A stretch of DNA of 48,749 nt from an uncultured Ruminococcus sp. (GTDB taxonomy: Bacteria > Bacillota > Clostridia > Oscillospirales > Acutalibacteraceae), in assembly GCA_902785365.1 (NCBI GenBank), contig CACZYC010000013.1, forward strand, positions 1 to 48,749, read 5' to 3'. Of this stretch, positions 33,147 to 41,262 are shown piece by piece. The position numbers and the translations under genes were made by a program. Numbering within the stretch: the stretch's first letter is position 1; the number at the start of each line of letters is the position of its first letter. The notes beneath the pieces are model-generated. The model searched no databases, was not told the DNA's origin, and saw only the letters and a list, made by a program, of their open reading frames with translations.

Positions 33147-34172
33147 ATGGCAAAGAATCCGAGACAAAAGCAGAAGCTCCTGTATCTGCAAAAAATTCTC
33201 CTTGAAAAAACCGATGAGAACCGCGGCTTGACCGTGAACGAGCTTATTGACGCTCTCGACGCTTACGGCATTACCGCCGAGCGCAAAAGTATATATGACG
33301 ACCTGCGTACACTCGAAAACTTCGGACTTGACATCTGCGTTGAAAAGAGTAGAACCGTCAAGTATTATATCGGAGAGAGGGATTTTCAGATTTCCGAGCT
33401 TAAGCTTTTGATTGACGCCGTTCAAAGCTCCAAGTTCATTACGGAGAAAAAGAGCTTTGAATTAATAAAAAAGGTTGAAAATCTTGCGAGCGAAAACGAA
33501 GCCAAGCTGCTTCAAAATCAGGTTATTATCTCGAACCGCGTTAAAACCGCTAACGAGACTATATACTATAATGTTGACAGGCTTCATGACGCCATAAGCA
33601 AAAACCGCTCTGTGACATTTTATTACAATGGGTGGAAGCTTAAACTCGGCAGCGTTGAAAAGCTGACGCTCGAGAGAAGGCGCGGGGGAGAACTTTACCG
33701 TGTAAGTCCGTGGGCTTTGTGCTGGGATGACGAAAACTATTATCTCATCGCGTTCGACGAAAAGTCCGAGTCCATACGCCATTACAGAGTGGACAAGATG
33801 GAAAAAATCAGCGTGACCGAAGACAAGCGCAAGGGCAAGGAAGCTGTGGAGAAAATCAGTATTGCCGATTACGCTAAATCCACGTTTTCGATGTTCGCGG
33901 GGGACACTCAGGAGATTACTTTGTCGGTTGATAAGTCCCTTGCGGGAGTAATAGCCGACAGATTCGGAAAGAATATTTTTATAACTTCCGACGACGATAA
34001 TGACAACAACTTCATTGTGAAGGTAAATGTAAATATAAGCGACCAGTTTTTCGGGTGGGTGTTTGCTTTGGGCGACAAGGTGAGAATCACTGCTCCCGAG
34101 AATGTTTGCGAGCGTTTCAGAGCTCACACAGAGAAGGTCGCCCGATTGTATGAAAAGGAGGCGAAGGTATGA
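33147..34172 (+). CDS. WYL-domain transcriptional regulator
   Basis: The 341-residue protein has an N-terminal winged helix-turn-helix at about 8-70 (NRGLTVNELIDALDAYGITAERKSIYDDLRTLENFGLDI). A central WYL domain follows at about 145-225 (RSVTFYYNGWKLKLG, YRVSPWALCWDDENYYLIAFDEKSESIRHYRVDKM), where YYLIA stands for the family's WYL, and then a C-terminal WCX-like extension. Such proteins sense ligands, often nucleic acid or nucleotides, and control stress or defence genes. It overlaps the next gene by ATGA and likely regulates its own operon. Confidence 0.9.
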   Translation: MAKNPRQKQKLLYLQKILLEKTDENRGLTVNELIDALDAYGITAERKSIYDDLRTLENFGLDICVEKSRTVKYYIGERDFQISELKLLIDAVQSSKFITEKKSFELIKKVENLASENEAKLLQNQVIISNRVKTANETIYYNVDRLHDAISKNRSVTFYYNGWKLKLGSVEKLTLERRRGGELYRVSPWALCWDDENYYLIAFDEKSESIRHYRVDKMEKISVTEDKRKGKEAVEKISIADYAKSTFSMFAGDTQEITLSVDKSLAGVIADRFGKNIFITSDDDNDNNFIVKVNVNISDQFFGWVFALGDKVRITAPENVCERFRAHTEKVARLYEKEAKV

Positions 34173-35134
34173 TTTGTCCGCGTTGCGGTGAAACGATTGA
34201 CGATATCGAAACTATATGTCCGTTTTGTCTGCAGGATATAGACAAGGGCGCGGAGTTTAACGACTTCCGTAAGGACGGCTTTGTTCAGATTCAGCACAAG
34301 AACGAAGCTGATACCGCCGAGCCTATAAACTATATGCCTAAATATTTTAATGTAGCGGAGTTTAATATCTTTGTTTTCGCGGTTATTTTTGTGCTTGTTG
34401 TATCGGTAATGACAGTCTTTTCACTGAGATTCGTACAAAAAAGCGTGGTAGTGAATGTGCCGGCTTATGTCGTAAAAAAAGATGTAGAAACCGAACCTGC
34501 GCCCACTCAGCCCGCAACAGAAAAAGACGTAAAGAACTACTCCATAAAGAATATTATCGGAAGTTGGAAGAATAAAGGCGCGGTTGAAACCAAAAACACC
34601 GCTATTCCGTATTACAGTTTTACCGAGGACGGTACAGCTCAGGAAAACTACGGAAGTATTACATCTACGGGCGAGTATAAGGACTTGTCCAAAGGCAAAA
34701 AGAAGATAGTATATATCGACATTGATGATAGCTTTGCGGGCACGTTTGAATTCAAATTCACGAGCGGCAAGAAAGGAGCCTACACGCTGATACTTGAGGA
34801 TATCAGCAGCGGCAGAGCATATGAATTTGTCAAGGCTGAGGCAAAGGCGAAGAAGATATCGCCCTCAAGCGATTTCAAAGTTGATAACAAGCTTGTCGGA
34901 TATTGGCTCAATAAAAAATTAGGCAAGTCCTATGAATTTAACACAGACGGAACCGCTGTCAGAGTTACAGGCAACACAACTACGGAATGTACGTGGACTG
35001 TCAGCTCAAAGGGAGTTATCACTATCAAGTATATGAAGGGTGAAGTCAGGAGCCTTAATCTTGACTATATAATCAAGAAAGACAAACTGTATATCAATAA
35101 AACAGTTTACGCAAAAACCGAAAAAGAAGAATAA
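34169..35134 (+). CDS. Zinc-ribbon membrane protein with two lipocalin-like repeats
   Basis: The 321-residue protein starts with a zinc ribbon (MICPRCGETIDDIETICPFCLQ, two CxxC pairs), then a cytoplasmic linker, one transmembrane helix near 67-90 (NIFVFAVIFVLVVSVMTVFSL) and an outside part. The outside part holds two similar domains, each opening with a GSWKN- or GYWLN-like motif followed by YSFTEDGTA or YEFNTDGTA. These look like repeats of a lipocalin-like or DUF5640-type beta domain. A role in sensing or surface binding is possible. It is coupled to the WYL gene by a 4-base overlap. Confidence 0.8.
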   Translation: MICPRCGETIDDIETICPFCLQDIDKGAEFNDFRKDGFVQIQHKNEADTAEPINYMPKYFNVAEFNIFVFAVIFVLVVSVMTVFSLRFVQKSVVVNVPAYVVKKDVETEPAPTQPATEKDVKNYSIKNIIGSWKNKGAVETKNTAIPYYSFTEDGTAQENYGSITSTGEYKDLSKGKKKIVYIDIDDSFAGTFEFKFTSGKKGAYTLILEDISSGRAYEFVKAEAKAKKISPSSDFKVDNKLVGYWLNKKLGKSYEFNTDGTAVRVTGNTTTECTWTVSSKGVITIKYMKGEVRSLNLDYIIKKDKLYINKTVYAKTEKEE

Positions 35135-35180
35135 CAGCAGAGCATAGTCCGTTTTATCGGACACCAAATCCTCTATAATA

Positions 35181-35240
35181 TGATTAAAGCTGATTAAAGC
35201 TGATTAAAGCTGATTAAAGCTGATTAAAGCTGATTAAAGA
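35181..35240. repeat. Six copies of a 10-bp tandem repeat
   Basis: Five identical units TGATTAAAGC and a sixth that ends in A (TGATTAAAGA) lie head to tail between the zinc-ribbon gene and a small ORF. The unit is about one helical turn and carries an AT-rich core, so the array puts the cores on one face of the helix. A weak hairpin (GTCCG/CGGAC, 35147-35162) lies just upstream. Confidence 0.95.
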
Positions 35241-35263
35241 CTTTTGATTGGGGAGGGTTTGGA

Positions 35264-35350
35264 ATGTTAAATTTTTGTGTTTTTACGTTTGTTTCCTATG
35301 CTTTGGCGGCGATTTTAAAAATGCTGTTCGGGCTCAAAAGGACAAGATAG
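35264..35350 (+). CDS. 28-residue hydrophobic peptide upstream of the lipid kinase
   Basis: ATG 35264 follows GGGAGGG (35251-35257). The product is a single hydrophobic helix ending in basic residues (FTFVSYALAAILKMLFGLKRTR). The stop lies 9 bases before the TTG start of the lipid kinase, so it could be a leader peptide or a small membrane protein translated with the kinase. The evidence is limited to the ribosome-binding site and spacing. Confidence 0.45.
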   Translation: MLNFCVFTFVSYALAAILKMLFGLKRTR

Positions 35351-35359
35351 GGTAAGATA

Positions 35360-36265
35360 TTGAAGCATCTTTTCATCATTAACAAAACAGCGGGGAAGGC
35401 GGAAAGCTATCGCAAAGTGCTTTCTCAGCTTGAACAAATCAAAACTGACGATGTTATAGTCAGATATACCGAAAAACCTGCCCACGCCGCCGAATTAGCG
35501 CGTGGGTATGTTCGGCAAAGCGATGAGTATGTACGGGTGTACGCCTGCGGAGGCGACGGAACCGTAAACGAGGTTATTTCGGGAATCTATGACCTTGATA
35601 ACTGCGCTTTCGCGCCTGTTCCCACGGGAAGCGGCAACGACTTTATACGCAGCTTTGACTGCGATCAGAGCGACTTTCTGAACATTGAAAAACTTATGAA
35701 CGGCAGCGAGACGGTTATAGATCTGCTCAGGTGTAATGACCGTATAAGCTGCAACTCCGTTACAGTAGGTTTTGACTGCGCTGTCGCGAAGAACGTTGAA
35801 AAATTCAAAAACAATAGGTTTCTGACAGCGGAAACGGCGTATAAAATGTCGATTTTTTATTGCCTTATTAACGGACGGAAACACAACTTTAAAATTGCGG
35901 CTGACGGGAAAGATATTCCGGTGGAAAGTACATATCTGCTCTCACTCTGCGCCAAAGGCAAATACTACGGCGGCGGGATCAAGTGCGCGCCCGAAGCAGA
36001 TAACAGTGATGGGATGATAGATTTCACCGCTATACCTACGGTAGGTGTAATTAAGTTTTTGCGGCTTCTTCCGAGCTTTACAAAGGGTGAGCACCTCAAT
36101 AATCCCAAAGCGGATTTTATTACTCACAAAAAGTGCAAAGAGATTGAGTACAAAAGCGACATTCCCTTTGAAATCGGAATAGACGGCGAGATTATAACCG
36201 TGGAAAAAGCGAAAATTTCCGTTTTGCCGAAAGCGCTGAGGGTAGTAATACCCAGTGGTCAGTGA
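35360..36265 (+). CDS. Diacylglycerol kinase-type lipid kinase (DagK/YegS family)
   Basis: The 301-residue protein begins MKHLFIINKTAGK at TTG 35360. It has the catalytic-domain motifs GGDGTVNEVISG (64-75) and PTGSGNDFIRS (88-98), then SVTVGFDCAVAKNVEKFK and a C-terminal beta-domain with IGIDGEII. Such enzymes phosphorylate diacylglycerol or related lipids at the membrane, returning lipid to phosphatidate. The last four codons before the stop (PSGQ) are encoded by a CAGTGGT repeat tract that begins here, so the original 3' end may have been altered. Confidence 0.9.
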   Translation: MKHLFIINKTAGKAESYRKVLSQLEQIKTDDVIVRYTEKPAHAAELARGYVRQSDEYVRVYACGGDGTVNEVISGIYDLDNCAFAPVPTGSGNDFIRSFDCDQSDFLNIEKLMNGSETVIDLLRCNDRISCNSVTVGFDCAVAKNVEKFKNNRFLTAETAYKMSIFYCLINGRKHNFKIAADGKDIPVESTYLLSLCAKGKYYGGGIKCAPEADNSDGMIDFTAIPTVGVIKFLRLLPSFTKGEHLNNPKADFITHKKCKEIEYKSDIPFEIGIDGEIITVEKAKISVLPKALRVVIPSGQ

Positions 36266-36506
36266 TCAGTGGTCAGTGGCTAGTGAATGTCGAGAACAAA
36301 ACTACGTCTATATTAATAGTTTAGTTCCCGAACTATTTGTAAAACATCTAATACTAAAATATAAACCCAAAGGTGCTTTAATAGCTAAACCTTTGGGTTT
36401 AATTTGTTTATATATTTTTTTTCAATCGGGTCGCAAACGTTGCGGAAGATGGAAGGTTTCTCCCCGGCCACAACTAATCACTGACTACTGACCACTGCCC
36501 ACTAAC
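36253..36506. repeat. Composite CAGT-tract element with central hairpin (copy B)
   Basis: A plus-strand tract (36253-36288) starts inside the 3' end of the lipid kinase gene. A minus-strand tract (36506-36472) starts inside the 3' end of the HAD gene. Between them are CAGTGAATGTCGAGAACAAAA-like sequence, AGTTTAGTTCCCGAACTATT, a hairpin AAACCCAAAGG/CCTTTGGGTTT (36363-36400), TTCAATCGGG and GGCCACAA. These blocks match the element at 6693-6934 read in reverse, while the hairpin stem sequence differs. Confidence 0.8.
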
Positions 36507-37333
36507 TTGAGCTGTTTTGAGTTTTCTTCGTACAACTTGTCGGCAATCGCCATATTGCGGATGATATCCTTGACTGTTAAATCAAGCCCGGCGCCCTCGG
36601 TGTAGTCGGCGGGGTAGATGAAATCCACCCTGTCTTTTCTGAGCAACTCCTTGACTTTTTCGTCAAGATTCTGATACACGGCAATTGATTTACCGCCGTA
36701 GCTTTTCATCATTTTCATACATGGAACGTCGGACAGTCCGTCGCCTATGTAAATCATATTTGTGAACGGAATACGCTTGCTGTCGTCAGGCATACTGCGG
36801 TTAAGGTCGTTGTCGTTTGAAATGTCAAGCACACCTTTGTTAATCCTGTAAACAAACTGGGTTTTGTTGGTGTAGTTTACCGCGGTTTTAGGCCAGACGG
36901 CGTTGCCGTTCTCATCGTACAGGTATTCGCACGCGAAGATGTTTTTGAATTCACCGCTGATTGCGGTACCGTCGATAATCTCCTTCATTCCCGACGAAAT
37001 GACATAGTGCTCAACCTCAACTCCGCAGCTCTCGCCGAATGTGTTAATACGGCTGAACCATTCCGTGACGCCCGGGAAAAACTCAATCTCGCGACCGTTC
37101 TCCTCAAGCCTGTCGCGCTTGAGGGGAATATTTTTTTCTTTTGAGATTTTGATTGCCGCGTACATATACGCAAGTACCGAGTCCATTTTTTCCCTGTGCT
37201 GAACAGTGTTTGTATAGTCCCAGAACTCGCTGACCTGCATACCCAGACTGGGGATAAAACGGTAATTCTGCATATCCTTGGTGCAGAGCGTTTTATCGAA
37301 GTCGTACATTATAGCAACGATTGGTTTGCTCAT
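36485..37333 (-). CDS. HAD-superfamily phosphatase/hydrolase
   Basis: The 282-residue protein has motif I DFDKT at 11-15 (Asp11 nucleophile, Asp13), a Ser motif in HYVISSGMKEII, and the final acidic motif in NMIYIGDGLSDVPCMKMM. A helical cap lies between motifs I and II (RFIPSLGMQVSEFWDYTNTVQHREKMDSV). It resembles phosphoserine-phosphatase-like haloacid dehalogenases; the substrate is unknown. The last seven codons and the stop (KLVGSGQ) come from the CAGTGGT repeat tract. It lies 15 nt downstream of the cyclophilin gene on the same strand and is probably cotranscribed with it. Confidence 0.88.
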   Translation of the reverse strand: MSKPIVAIMYDFDKTLCTKDMQNYRFIPSLGMQVSEFWDYTNTVQHREKMDSVLAYMYAAIKISKEKNIPLKRDRLEENGREIEFFPGVTEWFSRINTFGESCGVEVEHYVISSGMKEIIDGTAISGEFKNIFACEYLYDENGNAVWPKTAVNYTNKTQFVYRINKGVLDISNDNDLNRSMPDDSKRIPFTNMIYIGDGLSDVPCMKMMKSYGGKSIAVYQNLDEKVKELLRKDRVDFIYPADYTEGAGLDLTVKDIIRNMAIADKLYEENSKQLKLVGSGQ

Positions 37334-37348
37334 TTTATCTTTCCTGAC

Positions 37349-38332
37349 TTATTTCTTGTATTTTGTGATTTCAATACTGTCGATGGTGATATCCTTAACA
37401 GGCTTGCTGGTGCTCGAGTCAACGTCCGCGCCCGCGATAGCGTCAACAACGTCCATACCGTCGATTACCTGAGCGAATACAGTGTGACCCGCGTCGGAGG
37501 GATTGTACGCGCCGTCAAGCCAGATGTTGCCGCCGTTCTTTTCGTAGAGCTTTTTCATAGCCGCGGGAACAGCGTCGGTGTCAAGACAGCTTGTGCCGTA
37601 TGAAGCCAGTCCGCCGACTGTTTGAGCGTCGTCCTTATAGTCTTTCATCTGGTTTATAATCTGTTTCCAGTTGTTCTCATAAGTTTTGAACGTGCCGTTA
37701 TCCTTGTAGTGTTTGGCGTCGCACTGGTTGATGAAGAACTGGCTGCCGTTGGTATCCTTGCCCGAGTTAGCCATAGCAACGGAACCTCGGATGTTGAGGA
37801 GCTTGTCGCAGAACTCATCTTCAAATGAGTTGCCGTAAATGCTTTTGCCGCCTGTGCCGTCGTTGTTTTCAAAGTCGCCTGTCTGAATCATAAAGTCATT
37901 CATAACTCTGTGGAACAGAACGCCGTCATACTTGCCCGCCTTTGCGAGCTCGATAAAGTTGTTTACGGTATTGGGAGCGTAATCTTCGAAGAATCTCAAG
38001 GTGATGTCGCCCTTGCTTGTCTTGAGAATAGCGATAGTTTCGCCTTTTTTGGGCTTTTCAAGCTGGAATCCGAAATCTTCTTTTGTTGCGTAGTTTACCT
38101 TGGCGCTGAGCTGTGAGACGTTATATCCCTTTTTCTTTAAATTGTCAAGCGCGGGACTGGAATCCTTAACTTTGCCGCTCTCAGCGGATAAAGTGGCTGC
38201 CTGAGTTTCGAGAGGGGCCTCGGTTGTTTCGGTAACTGTTTCACTTGCTTTGGTTTCATCCGAGCTTTCGCCGCAGGAAGCGAGACAAGCGAGCATTAAC
38301 GCCGCTAATATCAGTGCTAAAAATCTTTTCAT
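37349..38332 (-). CDS. Cyclophilin-type peptidyl-prolyl isomerase lipoprotein
   Basis: The 327-residue protein has a lipoprotein signal (LASC, Cys20), a Thr/Glu linker and a cyclophilin domain from about 95. The domain shows TSKGDITLRFFEDYAPNTVNNFIELAKAGKYDGVLFHRVMNDFMIQTGD, SVAMANSGKDTNGSQFFI and TVFAQVIDGMDVVDAI. The residues FHRV, Q in IQTGD and SQFF are the active-site set. It probably helps fold exported proteins such as the surface proteins at the contig ends. An insertion between NQCDAKHYKDNG and GHTVFAQV makes the domain longer than in E. coli PpiB. Confidence 0.92.
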   Translation of the reverse strand: MKRFLALILAALMLACLASCGESSDETKASETVTETTEAPLETQAATLSAESGKVKDSSPALDNLKKKGYNVSQLSAKVNYATKEDFGFQLEKPKKGETIAILKTSKGDITLRFFEDYAPNTVNNFIELAKAGKYDGVLFHRVMNDFMIQTGDFENNDGTGGKSIYGNSFEDEFCDKLLNIRGSVAMANSGKDTNGSQFFINQCDAKHYKDNGTFKTYENNWKQIINQMKDYKDDAQTVGGLASYGTSCLDTDAVPAAMKKLYEKNGGNIWLDGAYNPSDAGHTVFAQVIDGMDVVDAIAGADVDSSTSKPVKDITIDSIEITKYKK

Positions 38333-38448
38333 AGTAAAATTGTCCTTTCAAAAAATCTGTTCTTATTTTAGTATAAATCGAGCTAAAAAGCAAGTGTAAT
38401 AATTATTATCCGTCCGTCATATTATGTTCTTAGAACGGAGGAAAAGAA

Positions 38449-39372
38449 ATGTCGTTGTTTTTGCCCGAAGGAAATTTGATTAACACTGAGGAAAATCAGT
38501 CTTACATAAACAGTTTTGACAGGCTTACACAGGCTTTCGCCAAGCAGAGGATACTTGAGGCGAAAGTGCTTGTGTGCGACCGAGAGCACAATCTTCACCT
38601 TAATCTCGGCGGGGTAAAGGCTATTATCCCGCGCGAGGACGGAGCTCTCGGAATAAGGGAAGGAACTGTCAGGGATATCGCGGTAATCTCAAGGGTTAAC
38701 CGCCCTGTATGCTTTGTTATAACCGATATCACAACCGACGAATTCGGCGCTCCGCTTTTGCTTTTATCAAGGGAAAAGGCTCAGAAGATGTGCTATGATA
38801 ATTATATTGACACCCTTATTTCGGGCGATATCATCGACGCGAAGGTGACGCGGCTCGAAAGCTTCGGGGTGTTTGCCGACATAGGATGCGGGATTGCGGC
38901 GCTTATGCCGATTGACAGAATTTCGGTGTCCAGAATTGAGCACCCGCGCGAGAGATTTTCCGTCGGTATGAATATCAAGGCAGTGGTGAATACCATTGAG
39001 AACGGACGTATCAGTCTGAGCCACAAAGAGTTACTCGGTACATGGCTTCAGAACGCGGAGATGTTCTCGGCGGGGGAGACCGTTACGGGAATAATACGCA
39101 GTGTGGAGAGCTACGGTTCGTTTGTGGAGCTGGCGCCGAACCTCGCGGGACTTGCCGAGCCCAATCCGATTGTAGAAAAAGGTAAGCAGGCGAGTGTTTT
39201 TATAAAAAATATCATTCCTCAAAAGATGAAAATTAAGCTGATAGTCATAGACACATTCGAGTACAATTACTCGCCGAAGCCGCCGCGCTATTTTTTGCGC
39301 GGAAGTCACATCGACCGCTTTGTTTATTCGCCCGATGAGAGCGACAAAGTTGTGGAGAGTGTGTTTGAGTAA
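38449..39372 (+). CDS. S1 RNA-binding domain protein
   Basis: The 307-residue protein has two clear S1 domains, at about 118-190 (GDIIDAKVTRLESFGVFADIGCGIAALMPIDRIS) and about 203-260 (GETVTGIIRSVESYGSFVELAPNLAGLAEP). A more diverged one near 35-100 includes LHLNLGGVKAIIPRED. It resembles the short S1-like proteins of Firmicutes that bind mRNA or the ribosome; it is too short for full S1. AACGGAGG precedes the ATG. It is a single gene with a terminator shared with the convergent cobW-like gene. Confidence 0.88.
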   Translation: MSLFLPEGNLINTEENQSYINSFDRLTQAFAKQRILEAKVLVCDREHNLHLNLGGVKAIIPREDGALGIREGTVRDIAVISRVNRPVCFVITDITTDEFGAPLLLLSREKAQKMCYDNYIDTLISGDIIDAKVTRLESFGVFADIGCGIAALMPIDRISVSRIEHPRERFSVGMNIKAVVNTIENGRISLSHKELLGTWLQNAEMFSAGETVTGIIRSVESYGSFVELAPNLAGLAEPNPIVEKGKQASVFIKNIIPQKMKIKLIVIDTFEYNYSPKPPRYFLRGSHIDRFVYSPDESDKVVESVFE

Positions 39373-39376
39373 AAGG

Positions 39377-39402
39377 AAAAGCCGTCGAAAACGACGGCTT
39401 TT
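39377..39402. terminator. Bidirectional terminator between the S1 gene and the SOS-type operon
   Basis: AAAAGCCGTCG pairs with CGACGGCTTTT around AAAA. A-run and T-run flank both sides, and it lies between two convergent stop codons. Confidence 0.92.
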
Positions 39403-40330
39403 ATCTGTTATTAAAATATGAAGATATATTGTTTTCGTTCAGGTTTTCACCGATTACAATAACTATATCCTGCCCGAGTTCAATCGGGTTTATCTCGATT
39501 TGTTCTGGAGCGGCGTTGAGTTCGTACCAGTTGTCTTCTTTTACAAAGCCCTTGATTCTGAACACGCTGCCGCAACTTTTGTCCGAGAATATTTTTCGGA
39601 TTATGTCCTTGGCGGTTTTTAAACTCAGCTCCGTGTTCATAAAGTAAAGCGAGGAGTAGTCTGAATCGTCGGGAGAGAGTTTGACGGTTTCGTTCAGACT
39701 GTAACCGCTGTTTTTTATGCTCTCAAAATCGCTTTCGCAAAGCTCAGCCCACGGTTTTGTGATAATCTCGTCTCTGATTTCACAATCGGAGCGGAACTCC
39801 TTGAGCGCGAGATTTATTTGGTCGGTTTTTTTAACGATATCTTCCTTTGTGACGAGTTGAGTTTTGCTGAAAATAATCGCGCCCGCGTTGGCGGTTTGAG
39901 AGGCAAGAAGATAACGCGAAAACTCTGAGATTTCAATATTTACGGTCGGGTCAATTACGGTTATGACGCTTCCCGCTTCGTACCATCTGTTGAGCGGATC
40001 CTCGTGCAGAATATCAAAAAATTCCTCAATATCAAATATCCCCGACGGCTCGATTATAACCCTTGTCAGCTCGCTCATCCCCATAGCGATGAGCTTGGTT
40101 TTAAAGCGGCGTTTGTGACAGTCGTAGTCGCAGGCGCCCGCAATTGTTTCAAGCTGACACCCGCGCTTTTCAAGCTCGCCTAAAAGCATAACATCCACGT
40201 TTACCGCGCCGTAATCGTTTTCGAGTATGCCGACTTTTTCGCCTGAGTTTAAGAGGTGTTCGGCGTATTTTTTGAGGAATGTTGTTTTGCCTGAGCCCAG
40301 AAAGCCCGTTATTAAATCTACTTTTATCAT
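39401..40330 (-). CDS. CobW/COG0523-family GTPase (metal chaperone)
   Basis: The 309-residue protein has Walker A GFLGSGKTT (9-17), EPSG at 94-97 in the Walker B area, and a C-terminal CobW_C-like region. COG0523 GTPases deliver zinc or other metals to client enzymes. The usual CxCC metal motif is replaced by CDYDC (Cys67 and Cys71), which suggests altered metal binding. It starts 4 nt after the nuclease stop without its own ribosome-binding site, so it is the last, coupled gene of the operon that begins with the Y-family polymerase. Confidence 0.88.
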   Translation of the reverse strand: MIKVDLITGFLGSGKTTFLKKYAEHLLNSGEKVGILENDYGAVNVDVMLLGELEKRGCQLETIAGACDYDCHKRRFKTKLIAMGMSELTRVIIEPSGIFDIEEFFDILHEDPLNRWYEAGSVITVIDPTVNIEISEFSRYLLASQTANAGAIIFSKTQLVTKEDIVKKTDQINLALKEFRSDCEIRDEIITKPWAELCESDFESIKNSGYSLNETVKLSPDDSDYSSLYFMNTELSLKTAKDIIRKIFSDKSCGSVFRIKGFVKEDNWYELNAAPEQIEINPIELGQDIVIVIGENLNENNISSYFNNR

Positions 40331-40334
40331 AGTT

Positions 40335-41240
40335 TTAAGGATTGCACATACCGCAGGGACTGTAGCCGTTTTTTGTGAGCGAGGAACGTGTCCCTTTGTA
40401 TGTCTTTTTGTTTTTTGGTTTCATCTTATTAACCGCGTCGCAGGACGGAAGGTGGAATTTCTTTGAACTGACATTGAGGATATATGTGCGCACGGTGTCT
40501 TCTCTGGAGATTATCGCTTTCGACTTATTGCCCGATACATTGCTTTTGGCGGTGTACTTTTTGTCGGGAGCGTTTTTGCCGTTTGCGTAGGTTATCACCA
40601 CTCCCGGCTGAACGTTGTAGCAGTATACATTGAAGCACACACCCTTGCCGTTGTCCTCTACCGACCACGCTTCCATCTCGACACCGCTCGCCAGCAGATT
40701 ATCACCCTCGAATACGGGAGTTACCCTGTATAGAACATGGTGCCTGGTGGAAGTTACATATTCCGCAACTTCGTTTTCGAACGGCAGCATTCCCTCAACA
40801 TTCATATATCTTGTGCCTGTTATGAGATTTCGCTCGTTGGCGTTCTCGCCCGTGAGCTGATAGCCTATGAGATGACATCGGTTGTAGACGTAGCCGTTCT
40901 CGATGAAGGTGTATGTGTTTTGCTCCCAGCCTGTCGGTTTTACGGAGCTGATTAAATCGCGCTCCTCGGTGGGCATAATGTCCGTCCCGATGTTGGCGAA
41001 AGCTGTACCGCAGCGGCCGAGCTTGTCCAGTCGTGAGTATTTTTCAAATGATTTTGTTTTTGACTTTTCCTTTTCGGTGAACCCGGGTTTATTTCCGTTG
41101 ATTTCTGTGTAGGCGTTACCGATGTATTCGGGGATGTTTAACGGGCTTGTTTTCGCGGTTTGGGATTCGGTTTTGCCATTTGAACAGGCGCACAGTATAA
41201 CGCACAGGGCTGTCAAAATCAGAGCAGTCGGTTTTTTCAT
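40335..41240 (-). CDS. Lipoprotein DNA/RNA non-specific endonuclease
   Basis: ATG 41240 gives 301 residues with a lipoprotein signal (LCAC, Cys19); a longer frame to 41285 overlaps yolD. The nuclease domain has NRCHLIGYQ (His123 as the likely general base) and NERNLITGTRYMN (Asn138), the beta-beta-alpha-metal pattern seen in EndA-like streptococcal nucleases. A C-terminal motif of about 45 residues (FHLPSCDAVNKMK, GYSPCGMCNP) looks like a small Cys/His domain. It probably degrades DNA at the cell surface. It is the third gene of the operon, 22 nt after yolD. Confidence 0.88.
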   Translation of the reverse strand: MKKPTALILTALCVILCACSNGKTESQTAKTSPLNIPEYIGNAYTEINGNKPGFTEKEKSKTKSFEKYSRLDKLGRCGTAFANIGTDIMPTEERDLISSVKPTGWEQNTYTFIENGYVYNRCHLIGYQLTGENANERNLITGTRYMNVEGMLPFENEVAEYVTSTRHHVLYRVTPVFEGDNLLASGVEMEAWSVEDNGKGVCFNVYCYNVQPGVVITYANGKNAPDKKYTAKSNVSGNKSKAIISREDTVRTYILNVSSKKFHLPSCDAVNKMKPKNKKTYKGTRSSLTKNGYSPCGMCNP

Positions 41241-41262
41241 TTGTATCACCGTTTCTATTCTA

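Noticed and set aside
35181..35240. CRISPR array
   Set aside because: Units are 10 bp and directly adjacent, without spacers, and no cas gene is near.
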